Both the position numbers and the translations under genes were made by a program. A DNA stretch of 64,000 nt from Lachnospiraceae bacterium. GTDB taxonomy: Bacteria > Bacillota > Clostridia > Lachnospirales > Lachnospiraceae. The stretch covers positions 1 through 64,000 of the forward strand of contig JAILGL010000075.1 in NCBI GenBank assembly GCA_024696825.1. Direction: 5' to 3'. This document shows, piece after piece, positions 1-10,302 of this stretch; the first letter of the stretch is position 1, and each line of letters starts with the position of its first letter. The notes beneath the pieces are model-generated. The model saw nothing but the letters and a program-made list of their open reading frames with translations, ran no database searches and was not told the DNA's origin.

Positions 1-415
1 GTGGGGTAGAAAGGGTTGTGAAGTCGCAAAAGAGCTATACATTTTAATGTTTGATTATTATACAAGGGTTTATAATCTTAACAATCTTTTATGGGTTTGG
101 AACTGTCGTCTTAAGGAGGGGTATCCGGGGGATGATTATGTGGATGTGATTTCTGTGGATATATATCTGCCTGAGTTTAAAAAAACTGATTATAGAAGTG
201 ATTATGAAGAGCTTATTAAAAATACTTCAGATAAAAAGGTTGCTGCTCTTGCTGAAGTGGGATATATGCCGGATGTTAAATGTATGGAAGAATCTAAAAC
301 TCCATGGGCTTATTATATGACCTGGTCAAAAGAAATTTGCCTTGGAGAAGAATACAACTCCAAGGCAAATCTTAAGAAAATGTATGATAGTGATTATTCT
401 CTTAAACTTGAATAA
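1..415 (+). CDS. Glycoside hydrolase family 26 (mannanase-type), C-terminal fragment truncated by the window edge
   Basis: The open frame continues upstream of the listed ATG to base 2 (WGRKGCEVAKELYILMFDYYTRVYNLNNLLWVWN...). GH26-like motifs: DVISVDIY, ALAEVGYMPD (nucleophile region), PWAYYMTWSKE. Confidence 0.8.
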   Translation, partial: WGRKGCEVAKELYILMFDYYTRVYNLNNLLWVWNCRLKEGYPGDDYVDVISVDIYLPEFKKTDYRSDYEELIKNTSDKKVAALAEVGYMPDVKCMEESKTPWAYYMTWSKEICLGEEYNSKANLKKMYDSDYSLKLE

Positions 416-435
416 TCAAAATGTTTTTAAAAATT

Positions 436-1830
436 TTAAAATAGTCCAAGTGACATTAAAAGTAAGATTAATAATAGTATAGGACAAACGAATTTAATCA
501 TTACAATGTAGAGTTTTTTTCTACCGAATTTCTCACCATTTCTGGTAGCTTCGTTAATGACAAATTCAGGTTTAAGTACCCATCCAACAAGGATACAGGT
601 TCCTATGGATACTACAGGCATAAGTACTAAGTTACTTATGTAATCAAGTATATCTAAGATCTGACCTACTGATCCATTTGGAAGCTTAACCTCGAAGTAA
701 AGAATATTATATCCAAGACATACTATAATACCAATTATTAAGGCAATGGTTGTTTCAAAGACTGTTGCCTGTATTCTTGACATTTTAAATTTATCCATAA
801 GACTTGATACGATGGCTTCAAGGATGGAGATTCCACTGGTTATGGCTGCAAATAAAACCATTCCAAAGAAAAGTGCTCCAATTACATTTCCAATCCAACC
901 CATGGAAGCAAATACCTTAGGTAAGGAAACAAACATAAGTGAAGGTCCTGCGGACATTCCGTCAGTTCCCATAAATACAAATACTGCAGGAATAATCATA
1001 ACACCTGCAAGAAATGCTACAAGAGTATCAAATATCTCAATCTGGTTAATTGATTTTACAAGATGTGATCTTCCAGGTACATATGAACCGTAGGTAATCA
1101 TAATACCCATGGCAACACTTAAGCTGTAGAACAGCTGTCCCAGAGCATCCATAACTATTAAGAAGAATTTCTTTACAGTGACTCCTTCAAAATTCGGAAC
1201 CATATAAATTTTCAAACCCTGAAGACCAGTTACAATCTTTCCATCCTCACCCTTAGTGCGAAGAGTAAGAGAGAAGATTGCTATTCCTACTACAAGAACA
1301 ATAAGGACTGGCATCATAATTCTTGAAGTCCTTTCGATACCGCCTGAAACACCCTTATAAATAATAACTGCACATATTAAAAGGAAGATTACAAGGAAGA
1401 TAATAGGTGAAACCTTATCTGTAATAAATCCTGTGAAATATGTATCTTTAGTGGCATCACTACCATGTCCTGTTAAAAATGTAATAAAATACTTAAGTAC
1501 CCATCCGCCGATAACACAGTAGTAAGGCATAATAAGAAATGGTACTATGTATGCGATTACACCGACAAATGAAAATTTCTTGTTTAATTTACCATAAGCG
1601 GTAAGTGGACTCTGCTTTGTATTACGTCCGATGGAAATCTCTGTTGTAAGAAGAGTAAAACCGAAGGTGAGCGCAAGCACAATATAAATAACTAAGAATA
1701 AACCTCCGCCATCTTTGGCGGCAAGATATGGGAATCTCCATATATTACCAAGTCCTACGGCACTTCCGGCAGCTGCAAGGACAAAGCCTAAAGAGCCTTT
1801 AAATTTACCACGTTTTTCTTTCTGTTCCAT
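436..1830 (-). CDS. Sodium-dependent transporter, neurotransmitter:sodium symporter (SNF) family
   Basis: N-terminal GFVLAAAGSAVGLGNIWRFPYLAAKDGGGLFL is diagnostic of the SNF family. The ATG at 1830 has a GAGAGGG SD; the listed ORF starts 5 codons earlier. Confidence 0.92.
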   Translation of the reverse strand: MEQKEKRGKFKGSLGFVLAAAGSAVGLGNIWRFPYLAAKDGGGLFLVIYIVLALTFGFTLLTTEISIGRNTKQSPLTAYGKLNKKFSFVGVIAYIVPFLIMPYYCVIGGWVLKYFITFLTGHGSDATKDTYFTGFITDKVSPIIFLVIFLLICAVIIYKGVSGGIERTSRIMMPVLIVLVVGIAIFSLTLRTKGEDGKIVTGLQGLKIYMVPNFEGVTVKKFFLIVMDALGQLFYSLSVAMGIMITYGSYVPGRSHLVKSINQIEIFDTLVAFLAGVMIIPAVFVFMGTDGMSAGPSLMFVSLPKVFASMGWIGNVIGALFFGMVLFAAITSGISILEAIVSSLMDKFKMSRIQATVFETTIALIIGIIVCLGYNILYFEVKLPNGSVGQILDILDYISNLVLMPVVSIGTCILVGWVLKPEFVINEATRNGEKFGRKKLYIVMIKFVCPILLLILLLMSLGLF

Positions 1831-2068
1831 GATTTTCCCTCTCAATTTAAGTTTTATTTAATGTTAATTTTGTAAAATATATTAGGTAATTTATTAGAAA
1901 ATTTAACATTAATTACACAAATCTAAATTATAGTTATTTATATAATTCATGTCAAATGTAAATAGACTATATTTAATTAAATCTTTATTAAATTTCACAT
2001 TATGTTTTTTTGATTATTTAAAGAGTAAAAAACATATATAAAACAGCTATATAAACACCTTAATTTAA

Positions 2069-2098
2069 TTGCATATTAAGGCTTATATATGTTATAAT
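2069..2098 (+). promoter_or_regulatory. Candidate sigma-A promoter upstream of the GH2 gene (TTGCAT-18-TATAAT)
   Basis: TTGCAT at 2069-2074 and TATAAT at 2093-2098, about 85 bp upstream of the GH2 start. Confidence 0.5.
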
Positions 2099-2181
2099 TT
2101 AGCAAACTGTGAAGTGCGAGATTAATTATTTATCAGGGAACTGTTAAACTTAAGAATTATTTTACAAATGGAGACTTTAGA

Positions 2182-4626
2182 ATGGAAAGATTATACTTAA
2201 ATAACGACTGGTATTTTAATGAGAGTTTTTCGGAGGATATGATTAATTCAGACTATGACTGGTCAAAGGCTAAAAAAGTGAGAATTCCTCATACAGTGAA
2301 GGAACTTGATTATCATTATTGCAACGAAGAGGATTATCAGATGCTTTCTGGTTATGGAAGGGTTCTTTATATCCCTAAGTATTATGAGGGAAAGACCTTA
2401 CTTCTTACCTTTGAAGGAATTGCTCACAGAGCAGAGGTTTATATTAATGGAACCCTGGCAATAATCCATAATACAGGCTATACAGCCTTTACAGCTGATA
2501 TAAGTGAGCTTGTAAATTATGATGAGAAAAACTATATAACAGTAAAATGCGATAGTCGTGAAAGTCTTAATACACCGCCTTTTGGCTATGTTATAGATTA
2601 TCTTACCTATGGCGGAATCTATAGAGATGTATACTTAGATGTTAAGGAAGAAACCTATATTAAGGATGTTTTCTTACATTCTAAAATTTCTGAGCTTCAT
2701 CTTACCCAGACAGGCTATAAGGCCGGTCAGAGTACAGTATTTAGTGAAATTTGTATCGCTTGTAAAAAGGATAGGGATAGTAACTTTAGAATAGAGCATT
2801 TAATTAGTTTTCATGATAAAAATGATTATAAATTGATTTCCTCCTATGATTTTACAGGTATTATTGAGGATACTCGTGAATTTAAGTTTAAGTCACAGGC
2901 AGGAGAAGTTAATCTTTGGGATATTAATAGTCCTAATCTCTATGATATTAAAACTGTTTTATACGAAAATAATGAGGCAATTGATGAAAGAGTTATAAAA
3001 TTCGGATTTAGAAAGGCTATATTTAAGAAAAATGGTTTCTTTTTGAATGGCAGGAAGCTTAAGATTCGTGGTCTTAACAGGCATCAATCCTATGCTTATG
3101 TTGGTTATGCCATGCCTGACTCCATGCAAAAATTAGATGCTGATATTCTTAAAAATGAACTGGGAGTAAATGCAGTTAGAACCTCTCATTATCCTCAGTC
3201 CCATGCATTTATAGACAGATGTGATGAGCTTGGACTTTTAGTATTTACAGAGTTTCCAGGCTGGCAACATATAGGTGATGAGGAATGGAAAAATCAGGCT
3301 CTTATTAATCTTGATGAAATGGTGGTTCAGTATCGTAATCACCCATCCATCATGCTTTGGGGAGTTAGAATTAATGAGTCTGTAGATGATGATGAGTTTT
3401 ATACTAAGACTAACGAGCTCTGCAGAAAGCTTGATCCTTCAAGACAGACAGGTGGAGTAAGATGCTATAAGAAGGGTAGCTTTTTAGAGGATGTTTATAC
3501 CTATAATGATTTCTCGCACAGAGGTAATAATAAGGGCTGTGACAGAAAGAGCGAGGTAACTCCTGATATGGATAAACCATATTTTATCTCTGAATACAAT
3601 GGTCATATGTATCCAACCAAGACCTTTGATGATGAGGAACATAGAGTTTTACACATGAAGAGGCATGCCAATGTTTTAAATGAAGTCAGCAAGCAGGCAG
3701 ATATCTGTGGCTGCTTTGGATGGTGCATGTTCGACTATAATACTCACAAGGATTTTGGAAGTGGTGATAGGATTTGTTATCACGGTGTTATGGATATGTT
3801 CCGTAATAAAAAGCTTGCAGCTGATGTTTATTCAGTATTTCAGAGTAAGGAACCTGTTTTAAGGATTTCTTCAACTATGGATAAGGGTGAGCATCCAGCC
3901 AGTCGTAAGGGAGATGTTTATATTTTAACTAATGCAGACAGCGTTAAAATGTATAAAAACGACGAATTCATAAAGGAATATAAATCCACGGATACTGAGT
4001 TTAAGTTTTTAAAGCATGGTCCGATTTTAGTTGATGATTATATCGGTGATGCCATTTTAGAAAATGAACCGGATCTGGATAAAAGACAGATTGAAAATAT
4101 AAAGATTATTTTAAATGAAGTGGCTAGAAATGGCATGCATGACATGGATAAGGCTGTTATAGCCAAAGCATTTTTATATAAGTTAAAATATAATCCAGCC
4201 ATGGAAAAGGTCTATGATTTTTATTCAAAATATGTAGAGGGCTGGGGTAATGAAGCTATTACCTTTAAGTTTGTGGCATTTAAAAATGATCAGCCTGTTA
4301 AGGAGGTAATTATATCTCCTCCAAATAGTAGAAAGCTTAGTGTTACAGTTGATCACACTAATTTAGAGGAAATTAATACCTATGATGTCAGTGCCATTAG
4401 AATTCAGGATGTAGATAATAATGGCAATGTATTACCATTTTCTAATGATCCTTTAATTCTATCTGTGGAAGGAGATATTGAATTAATAGGACCTGATGTA
4501 ATATCACTTCAGGGTGGTATGACAGGCACTTATGTAAAATCAACCGGTAAAACAGGAGAAGGAAAACTCACAATCAAAACAACCTATGGATGTACAGAAA
4601 CTATTAACTTTACTTGTAAGGCATAA
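2182..4626 (+). CDS. Glycoside hydrolase family 2 (beta-galactosidase/beta-mannosidase-like)
   Basis: GH2 sugar-binding N-terminus, acid/base region MLWGVRINES and nucleophile region YFISEYNGHMYP. Confidence 0.88.
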   Translation: MERLYLNNDWYFNESFSEDMINSDYDWSKAKKVRIPHTVKELDYHYCNEEDYQMLSGYGRVLYIPKYYEGKTLLLTFEGIAHRAEVYINGTLAIIHNTGYTAFTADISELVNYDEKNYITVKCDSRESLNTPPFGYVIDYLTYGGIYRDVYLDVKEETYIKDVFLHSKISELHLTQTGYKAGQSTVFSEICIACKKDRDSNFRIEHLISFHDKNDYKLISSYDFTGIIEDTREFKFKSQAGEVNLWDINSPNLYDIKTVLYENNEAIDERVIKFGFRKAIFKKNGFFLNGRKLKIRGLNRHQSYAYVGYAMPDSMQKLDADILKNELGVNAVRTSHYPQSHAFIDRCDELGLLVFTEFPGWQHIGDEEWKNQALINLDEMVVQYRNHPSIMLWGVRINESVDDDEFYTKTNELCRKLDPSRQTGGVRCYKKGSFLEDVYTYNDFSHRGNNKGCDRKSEVTPDMDKPYFISEYNGHMYPTKTFDDEEHRVLHMKRHANVLNEVSKQADICGCFGWCMFDYNTHKDFGSGDRICYHGVMDMFRNKKLAADVYSVFQSKEPVLRISSTMDKGEHPASRKGDVYILTNADSVKMYKNDEFIKEYKSTDTEFKFLKHGPILVDDYIGDAILENEPDLDKRQIENIKIILNEVARNGMHDMDKAVIAKAFLYKLKYNPAMEKVYDFYSKYVEGWGNEAITFKFVAFKNDQPVKEVIISPPNSRKLSVTVDHTNLEEINTYDVSAIRIQDVDNNGNVLPFSNDPLILSVEGDIELIGPDVISLQGGMTGTYVKSTGKTGEGKLTIKTTYGCTETINFTCKA

Positions 4627-4643
4627 AGATTGGAGAGAATACT

Positions 4644-6077
4644 ATGAAACTTGGGGTTAAAGAGAAGATTTCCTATGGTCTTGGAGCTGTAGGAAAGGAT
4701 ATGGTTTACATGCTTTCTGCAAGCTATGTGCTGTATTATTTTCAGGACGTACTTGGAGTAAGTGCTATAGCCATGGGTATCATACTCATGGTTGCAAGAG
4801 TCTTTGATGCATTTAATGATCCTATTATGGGTATTATTGTTGCAAAGACAAAGACCAGATGGGGTAAGTTCAGACCTTGGTTACTTATAGGAACCATTAC
4901 CAATGCTGTGATTTTATTCCTTATGTTTGCAACACCACCAACCATGAATTCCAAAGGACTTGTGGCTTATGCAGCTGTAACCTATATTTTATGGGGAGTC
5001 ACCTATACCATGATGGATATTCCATACTGGTCCATGATTCCTGCATTTACAAGAAGCGGTAAAGAAAGAGAAACTCTTACCACCTTAGCCCGTTCCTGCG
5101 CAGGAGTAGGCTCTGCCCTTGTAACTATATTTACCGTAATGATTGTAGGCTTTATCGGTAAGATTTTTGCAGGAAAGAATGCATCCTCAAAGGAAATAGA
5201 TATTAATGGTTTTAAATGGTTTGCTTTAATTATAGCTGTTTTATTCGTTATATTTATAGTTATTACCTGTATTAATATCAAGGAAAAAGCAACTGTTAAT
5301 ATGGAGTCACCATCAGTGCTTCAGATGTTTAAGGCTTTGTTTTCTAATGATCAGGCCATGGTTATAGTTATAAGTATAGTGCTTATTAACTGCTCAGTTT
5401 ATATAACCTCAAACCTGGTAATTTATTTCTTCAAATATGATTTTGGAGGCACCGGCTGGCGTAACAGCTATACACTTTTTAATATGTTTGGTGGAGCTAT
5501 TCAGATACTTTCCATGATGATAGTTTATCCTTTACTTCGTAAATTCCATAGCAATGTAAGGATATTCTATATCTGTCTCACAAGCGCTATTATAGGTTAT
5601 GGCACCTTGCTTTTAATTACATTTACAAGTATGAAAAATGTATTTATTCTCTTTATTCCGGCATTCTTCATATTTGCCGCAAATGGAGTTTTACAGGTGC
5701 TTACAACTGTATTTCTTGCTAACACTGTAGATTACGGCGATATTAAAAATGGAAGACGAGACGAGTCAGTTATATTTTCCATGCAGACCTTTGTAGTTAA
5801 GCTTGCATCTGGAATTGCAGCTCTTGTAGCTTCTATCTGTCTCTCTGTTAATAACTTAAAAGATGAGACAGCAAGCACTCAGGGTGAAGCCTATGATTTT
5901 GCAAAAAATGTAGCAACCTCATCCAAGCTCGGTCTTCGTATGACTATGACAATTATACCTATAATAGGACTTGTAATTGCCATAATTATATTTAAAAAGA
6001 AATTTATACTGACTGAGAAAAAGATGAAGGAAATAACTTTAGAGATAATCGAGAGAAACAAGGAAATGGATGCTTGA
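4644..6077 (+). CDS. Glycoside-pentoside-hexuronide (GPH) family MFS sugar transporter
   Basis: N-terminus EKISYGLGAVGKDMVYMLSASYVLYYFQDVLG, FDAFNDPIMG and TKTRWGKFRPWLLIG are typical of GPH transporters. Confidence 0.92.
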   Translation: MKLGVKEKISYGLGAVGKDMVYMLSASYVLYYFQDVLGVSAIAMGIILMVARVFDAFNDPIMGIIVAKTKTRWGKFRPWLLIGTITNAVILFLMFATPPTMNSKGLVAYAAVTYILWGVTYTMMDIPYWSMIPAFTRSGKERETLTTLARSCAGVGSALVTIFTVMIVGFIGKIFAGKNASSKEIDINGFKWFALIIAVLFVIFIVITCINIKEKATVNMESPSVLQMFKALFSNDQAMVIVISIVLINCSVYITSNLVIYFFKYDFGGTGWRNSYTLFNMFGGAIQILSMMIVYPLLRKFHSNVRIFYICLTSAIIGYGTLLLITFTSMKNVFILFIPAFFIFAANGVLQVLTTVFLANTVDYGDIKNGRRDESVIFSMQTFVVKLASGIAALVASICLSVNNLKDETASTQGEAYDFAKNVATSSKLGLRMTMTIIPIIGLVIAIIIFKKKFILTEKKMKEITLEIIERNKEMDA

Positions 6078-6198
6078 AAGATTAAAGCGTATCAAGTATA
6101 ATTGAAGTTTGTGTGAGTATAATAATGGACTTATATTAATTACTAATTGACGACACTAATGGACAAGATTTAAAAAAGGTTAAAGCGGAGGAAAATGT

Positions 6199-7674
6199 AT
6201 GTTACAAAATGATAAGGGTATTGTCGGATTAAAGCACCGAATTATGGAAGATGTTGCGAGACTTGCATGGGAAGATAAGTTAGATGTGGATAATCTTGAC
6301 AAATTGGTTGAAGAGATAATCCCCGGCCCAAGACCAGAGTACAGATGTTGTGTTTACAAGGAAAGAGAGATTGTTCGTCAGAGAATAAGACTTGCTATGG
6401 CAAAGAATACAAAGGCTAACAAGGGCTCAACTAATGAGGTCCAGGTTATAAAGCCTGCCTGTGATGAGTGTTCCATCGCAGCTTATACAGTTACTGATAA
6501 CTGTAGACTTTGTCTTGGAAAGCCTTGTATGAGCGCATGTAAATTTGGAGCGATTTCACAGGGTGAAATCAGAACTCATATTGATGCTACAAAATGTAAA
6601 GAATGTGGACTTTGTGCAAAGGCATGTCCTTTCGGCGCTATAGTTCATTTAGTAAGACCTTGTAAGAGAGCTTGCCCTGTTGATGCTATTTCATTCGATG
6701 AGCATGGCTTTTGTCATATCGACGAAGAAAAATGTATTAACTGCGGACATTGTATTCACAATTGTCCATTTGGAGCTATTGGTTCTAAGACCTATCTTAC
6801 ACAGATCATCGCGGCCATTAAAGAGGGTAAAGAGGTTTATGCAATGTGTGCCCCTGCTGCAGAAGGTCAGTTTGGTGAAGATATTTCCATGAAATCAATT
6901 AAGAATGCTCTTATAGAAATAGGTTTTAAGGATATGGTAGAGGTTGGACTTGGTGGTGACATGACTGCTGCCTATGAGGCTGCGGAATGGACAGAGGCCT
7001 ATAAGGAAGGCAAGAAGATGACTACCTCCTGTTGTCCTGCATTTATAAATATGCTTAAGAAGCATTTCCCTGAGCAGTATAAGGAAAATATGTCTTCAAC
7101 AGTATCACCAATGTGTGCTGTTTCAAGATATTTAAAATATTTACATCCTGACTGTATCACAGTTTTCGTAGGTCCTTGTATCGCTAAGAAAACTGAGGCT
7201 AAGGATGAAAATGTACCTGACAATGCAGATTATGTAATAACCTTTGGAGAACTTTTATCACTCTTTAAATCAGCTGAAGTAGAGCTTAAACCTGTAGAAA
7301 ATGACTATCAGGAGGCTTCTATCTTTGGTAAGAAGTTTGCCGGCAGTGGTGGAGTTGCTGCTGCAGTTATAGAGTGTATGCAGGAAAGAGGTGAGGATAC
7401 TTCAGAGATTAAGCTTCAGCAGTGTGCAGGTGGTATCGAATGTAAGAAGGCTCTTACCTTACTTAAGGTTGGAAAGCTTCCTGCAGACTTTATCGAGGGA
7501 ATGATTTGTGTAGGCGGTTGTGTTGGAGGTCCTTCTAATACAGTTGCTACTAATGACATAATTAAATCCAGAGAAAAATTATTTAAGGATGCTGATGAGA
7601 GAAAGATATTAGCAAACCTTGAAAACTATCCAATGGACAAGTTCTCCATGCATAGAGACGGACATATGGATTAA
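6199..7674 (+). CDS. [FeFe]-hydrogenase (group-B-like) with N-terminal 4Fe-4S domains
   Basis: Several CxxCxxCxxxC ferredoxin motifs and H-cluster signatures TSCCPAF (L1), GPCIAKKTEA (L2) and CVGGCVGGPS (L3). Confidence 0.85.
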   Translation: MLQNDKGIVGLKHRIMEDVARLAWEDKLDVDNLDKLVEEIIPGPRPEYRCCVYKEREIVRQRIRLAMAKNTKANKGSTNEVQVIKPACDECSIAAYTVTDNCRLCLGKPCMSACKFGAISQGEIRTHIDATKCKECGLCAKACPFGAIVHLVRPCKRACPVDAISFDEHGFCHIDEEKCINCGHCIHNCPFGAIGSKTYLTQIIAAIKEGKEVYAMCAPAAEGQFGEDISMKSIKNALIEIGFKDMVEVGLGGDMTAAYEAAEWTEAYKEGKKMTTSCCPAFINMLKKHFPEQYKENMSSTVSPMCAVSRYLKYLHPDCITVFVGPCIAKKTEAKDENVPDNADYVITFGELLSLFKSAEVELKPVENDYQEASIFGKKFAGSGGVAAAVIECMQERGEDTSEIKLQQCAGGIECKKALTLLKVGKLPADFIEGMICVGGCVGGPSNTVATNDIIKSREKLFKDADERKILANLENYPMDKFSMHRDGHMD

Positions 7675-7726
7675 TAATTATAAAAATATTTATAACTTAA
7701 ACTTAAGACAAAAGAGGAATTGTAAA

Positions 7727-10249
7727 ATGCATAAGGAATTTTTAATGGGTAACGAAGCCATAGCTTTAGGTGCTATAGCTGCAGGTGTAAATGTTGTATC
7801 AGGATATCCTGGTACACCATCTACTGAGGTTTTAGAGACTGTTTCAAAAAGAAATCCAGGCGATATATACGTGGAATGGTCCATTAATGAAAAGTCTGCC
7901 ATGGAAGTGGCTGCAGGTGCTGCCTATACAGGTGCAAGAGCTCTTGTAACCATGAAGCAGGTGGGATTAAATGTAGCCTCAGATCCACTTATGAGCCTTG
8001 AATACATAGGTGTTAAAGGTGGTATGGTTGTACTTGTGGCAGATGATCCCGGTCCTATATCTTCTCAGACAGAGCAGGATACCAGAACCTTTGGAATGTA
8101 TTCTAAATTACCTGTTTTCGACCCTTCTTCAGTGGAAGAGGCCTATGAAATGATTCAGGAAGCCTTTGAATACTCTGAAAAATATAAGACTCCTGTGTTT
8201 TTACGTCCTACTACACGTATAGATCATGCATATCAGTCTATTCTTGTAAAGGATAGTTCTGAATACAAGAAGACTGACATAGAAGGTTTTGTGAAGGATT
8301 CCTCCAAATGGGTAATATTCCCAAGACTTTCTGTAGTAAATCATGCAAAGATTGAAGAGAGAAATGACAGCTTAAAGGATGTCTTTTCTGATTATGATAA
8401 GAATAAGATTATCCCTGAAACAGGTTCCTTTGAAGGCGTTAAGCTTGGAATCTGTTCTCAGGGAATAAGCTTTAGTAATATTTCTGATATCTATAAGGGT
8501 AAGGATAATCCAAGAATACTGAAGGTGGCAACACCATTTCCTTTCCCTGAAAAGCTTGCCTTAAGCTTTATGGAGGGCCTTGATGAGATTCTTGTTATAG
8601 AAGAATTAGACCCTGTTTTAGAGCGTGCCCTTATATTTACAGCAGGTAAATATGGCATTAATATTAAGATTTCAGGTAAGCTTAATTCTAAATTAAAGCG
8701 TTCCGGTGAATATGACATTGACGAGATAAAAAATGCCTTGAATCTTTTCTTTAAGGATGTTAAAAAGGATGACAATGATAACGCTTTAATTTCTAATAAT
8801 TCCGATTATAGTGATATGCCTTCACTTCCTGTAAGGCCACCTGTTTTATGTGCAGGCTGTCCACACAGAGCTTCATTTTATGCTGTTAAGGAAGCTATGA
8901 AGGGAGAGAAAACCATATATTGCGGAGATATAGGCTGCTATACTCTTGGAAATGCAAAGCCTCTTGATATGTGTGATACCTGTCTTTGTATGGGTGCAGG
9001 CATTAATATAGGCCAGGGTGTATGGCATGTTGAAAAGGATACTAAGGCCTTTGCATTTGTAGGTGATTCTACATTTTTTGCATCAGGTATTACAGGAGCA
9101 GTTAACGGCTTCTATAATCAGGCTGATTTAACTCTTTGTATTCTGGATAATTCCACAACAGCCATGACAGGTCATCAGCCACATCCCGGAACTGGTTATA
9201 CCATGATGGGTGAGGTTGTAAGTAAGGTGGATATTAAGAAGGTTCTCAATGGAATCGGTATTACAACTGTTGAAGAGGTTAATCCATTAGAGCATAAAAA
9301 GGCAGTGGATACAGTTAAGAGAGTTGCAGATATGGAGGGCGTTAAGGCTATTATCTTTAAATACCCTTGTATCGTTAAATTTAAGCCTAATCTTACTCAT
9401 TCTCATATTAACGAGAGTAAATGTATCAATTGTAAGAAATGTATTAATGAGCTTGGCTGTCCCGGTATTATCATTAAAAATGGAAGGCCTTGTATAGACG
9501 ATTCTCTTTGTACAGGCTGTACTCTCTGTGAGCAGATTTGTCCTGTAGGTGCTATAGAGGGTGGTAGAGCAGGTGACCCTAAGAGATTCATGGATGAGGG
9601 AATAACTCCTAAAAAACCGGCTAAAAAACCTGTTAATGTTGAAACTAAAAAAGAGCCTGTAGAAAATCAGAAATCAAATGTAAATAAGAGCATAGTCATG
9701 TCTGGTGTAGGTGGTCAGGGAACTATCCTTGCATCTAAAATACTTGCCTATACAGCCATGAATAATAATATACCTGTAAAGTCGGCTGAAACCATCGGTA
9801 TGGCTCAGCGAGGAGGATCAGTATTTAGCTTCTTAAAGCTTGGCGATAATAATTCTCCAATGATTGCTAAAAATAGTGCTGATATTATAATTGGATTTGA
9901 ACCTGCTGAGGCAGTAAGACTTTTACCATACCTTAAAAAGGGTGGTACAGTAGTTACAAGTACACTTCCTGTAATACCTGTAACTGCTATGATTGGAGCC
10001 TGTAAATACGATACAGATGAGGTTATTAATTACCTTAAGGAAAAGACAGATAATCTCATTCTTATAGATTCTAAGAAGGCATTAGAGGACCTTCAAAATG
10101 ATAAGGTTTTAAATGTACTTTTACTCGGAGCTGCTGTATCCTCAGGAGAGCTTGGAATAGATAAAAATATGCTTAAAGAATCTATTAAAAACATGCTTCC
10201 TGAGAAGCTTCATGAGGTTAATTTAAAGGCTCTTGATTATGAGATATAA
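7727..10249 (+). CDS. Indolepyruvate/2-oxoacid:ferredoxin oxidoreductase, fused IorA-IorB
   Basis: IorA-like N-terminus (MGNEAIALGAIAAGVNVVSGYPGTPSTEV), TPP region GDIGCYTLG and VGDSTFFASGI, two 4Fe-4S clusters (CINCKKCINELGCP, CTGCTLCEQICP), then an IorB domain (SGVGGQGTILASKILA...GMAQRGGSV). Start taken at ATG 7727. Confidence 0.9.
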   Translation: MHKEFLMGNEAIALGAIAAGVNVVSGYPGTPSTEVLETVSKRNPGDIYVEWSINEKSAMEVAAGAAYTGARALVTMKQVGLNVASDPLMSLEYIGVKGGMVVLVADDPGPISSQTEQDTRTFGMYSKLPVFDPSSVEEAYEMIQEAFEYSEKYKTPVFLRPTTRIDHAYQSILVKDSSEYKKTDIEGFVKDSSKWVIFPRLSVVNHAKIEERNDSLKDVFSDYDKNKIIPETGSFEGVKLGICSQGISFSNISDIYKGKDNPRILKVATPFPFPEKLALSFMEGLDEILVIEELDPVLERALIFTAGKYGINIKISGKLNSKLKRSGEYDIDEIKNALNLFFKDVKKDDNDNALISNNSDYSDMPSLPVRPPVLCAGCPHRASFYAVKEAMKGEKTIYCGDIGCYTLGNAKPLDMCDTCLCMGAGINIGQGVWHVEKDTKAFAFVGDSTFFASGITGAVNGFYNQADLTLCILDNSTTAMTGHQPHPGTGYTMMGEVVSKVDIKKVLNGIGITTVEEVNPLEHKKAVDTVKRVADMEGVKAIIFKYPCIVKFKPNLTHSHINESKCINCKKCINELGCPGIIIKNGRPCIDDSLCTGCTLCEQICPVGAIEGGRAGDPKRFMDEGITPKKPAKKPVNVETKKEPVENQKSNVNKSIVMSGVGGQGTILASKILAYTAMNNNIPVKSAETIGMAQRGGSVFSFLKLGDNNSPMIAKNSADIIIGFEPAEAVRLLPYLKKGGTVVTSTLPVIPVTAMIGACKYDTDEVINYLKEKTDNLILIDSKKALEDLQNDKVLNVLLLGAAVSSGELGIDKNMLKESIKNMLPEKLHEVNLKALDYEI

Positions 10250-10302
10250 TTAACAGATATATACATATTTTGATAAAATATAAGAAAAGGAGTTGTAAAA
10301 AA

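Noticed and set aside
746-1093. 115-aa ORF antisense to the SNF transporter
   Set aside because: Overlaps a well-supported gene; no family resemblance.
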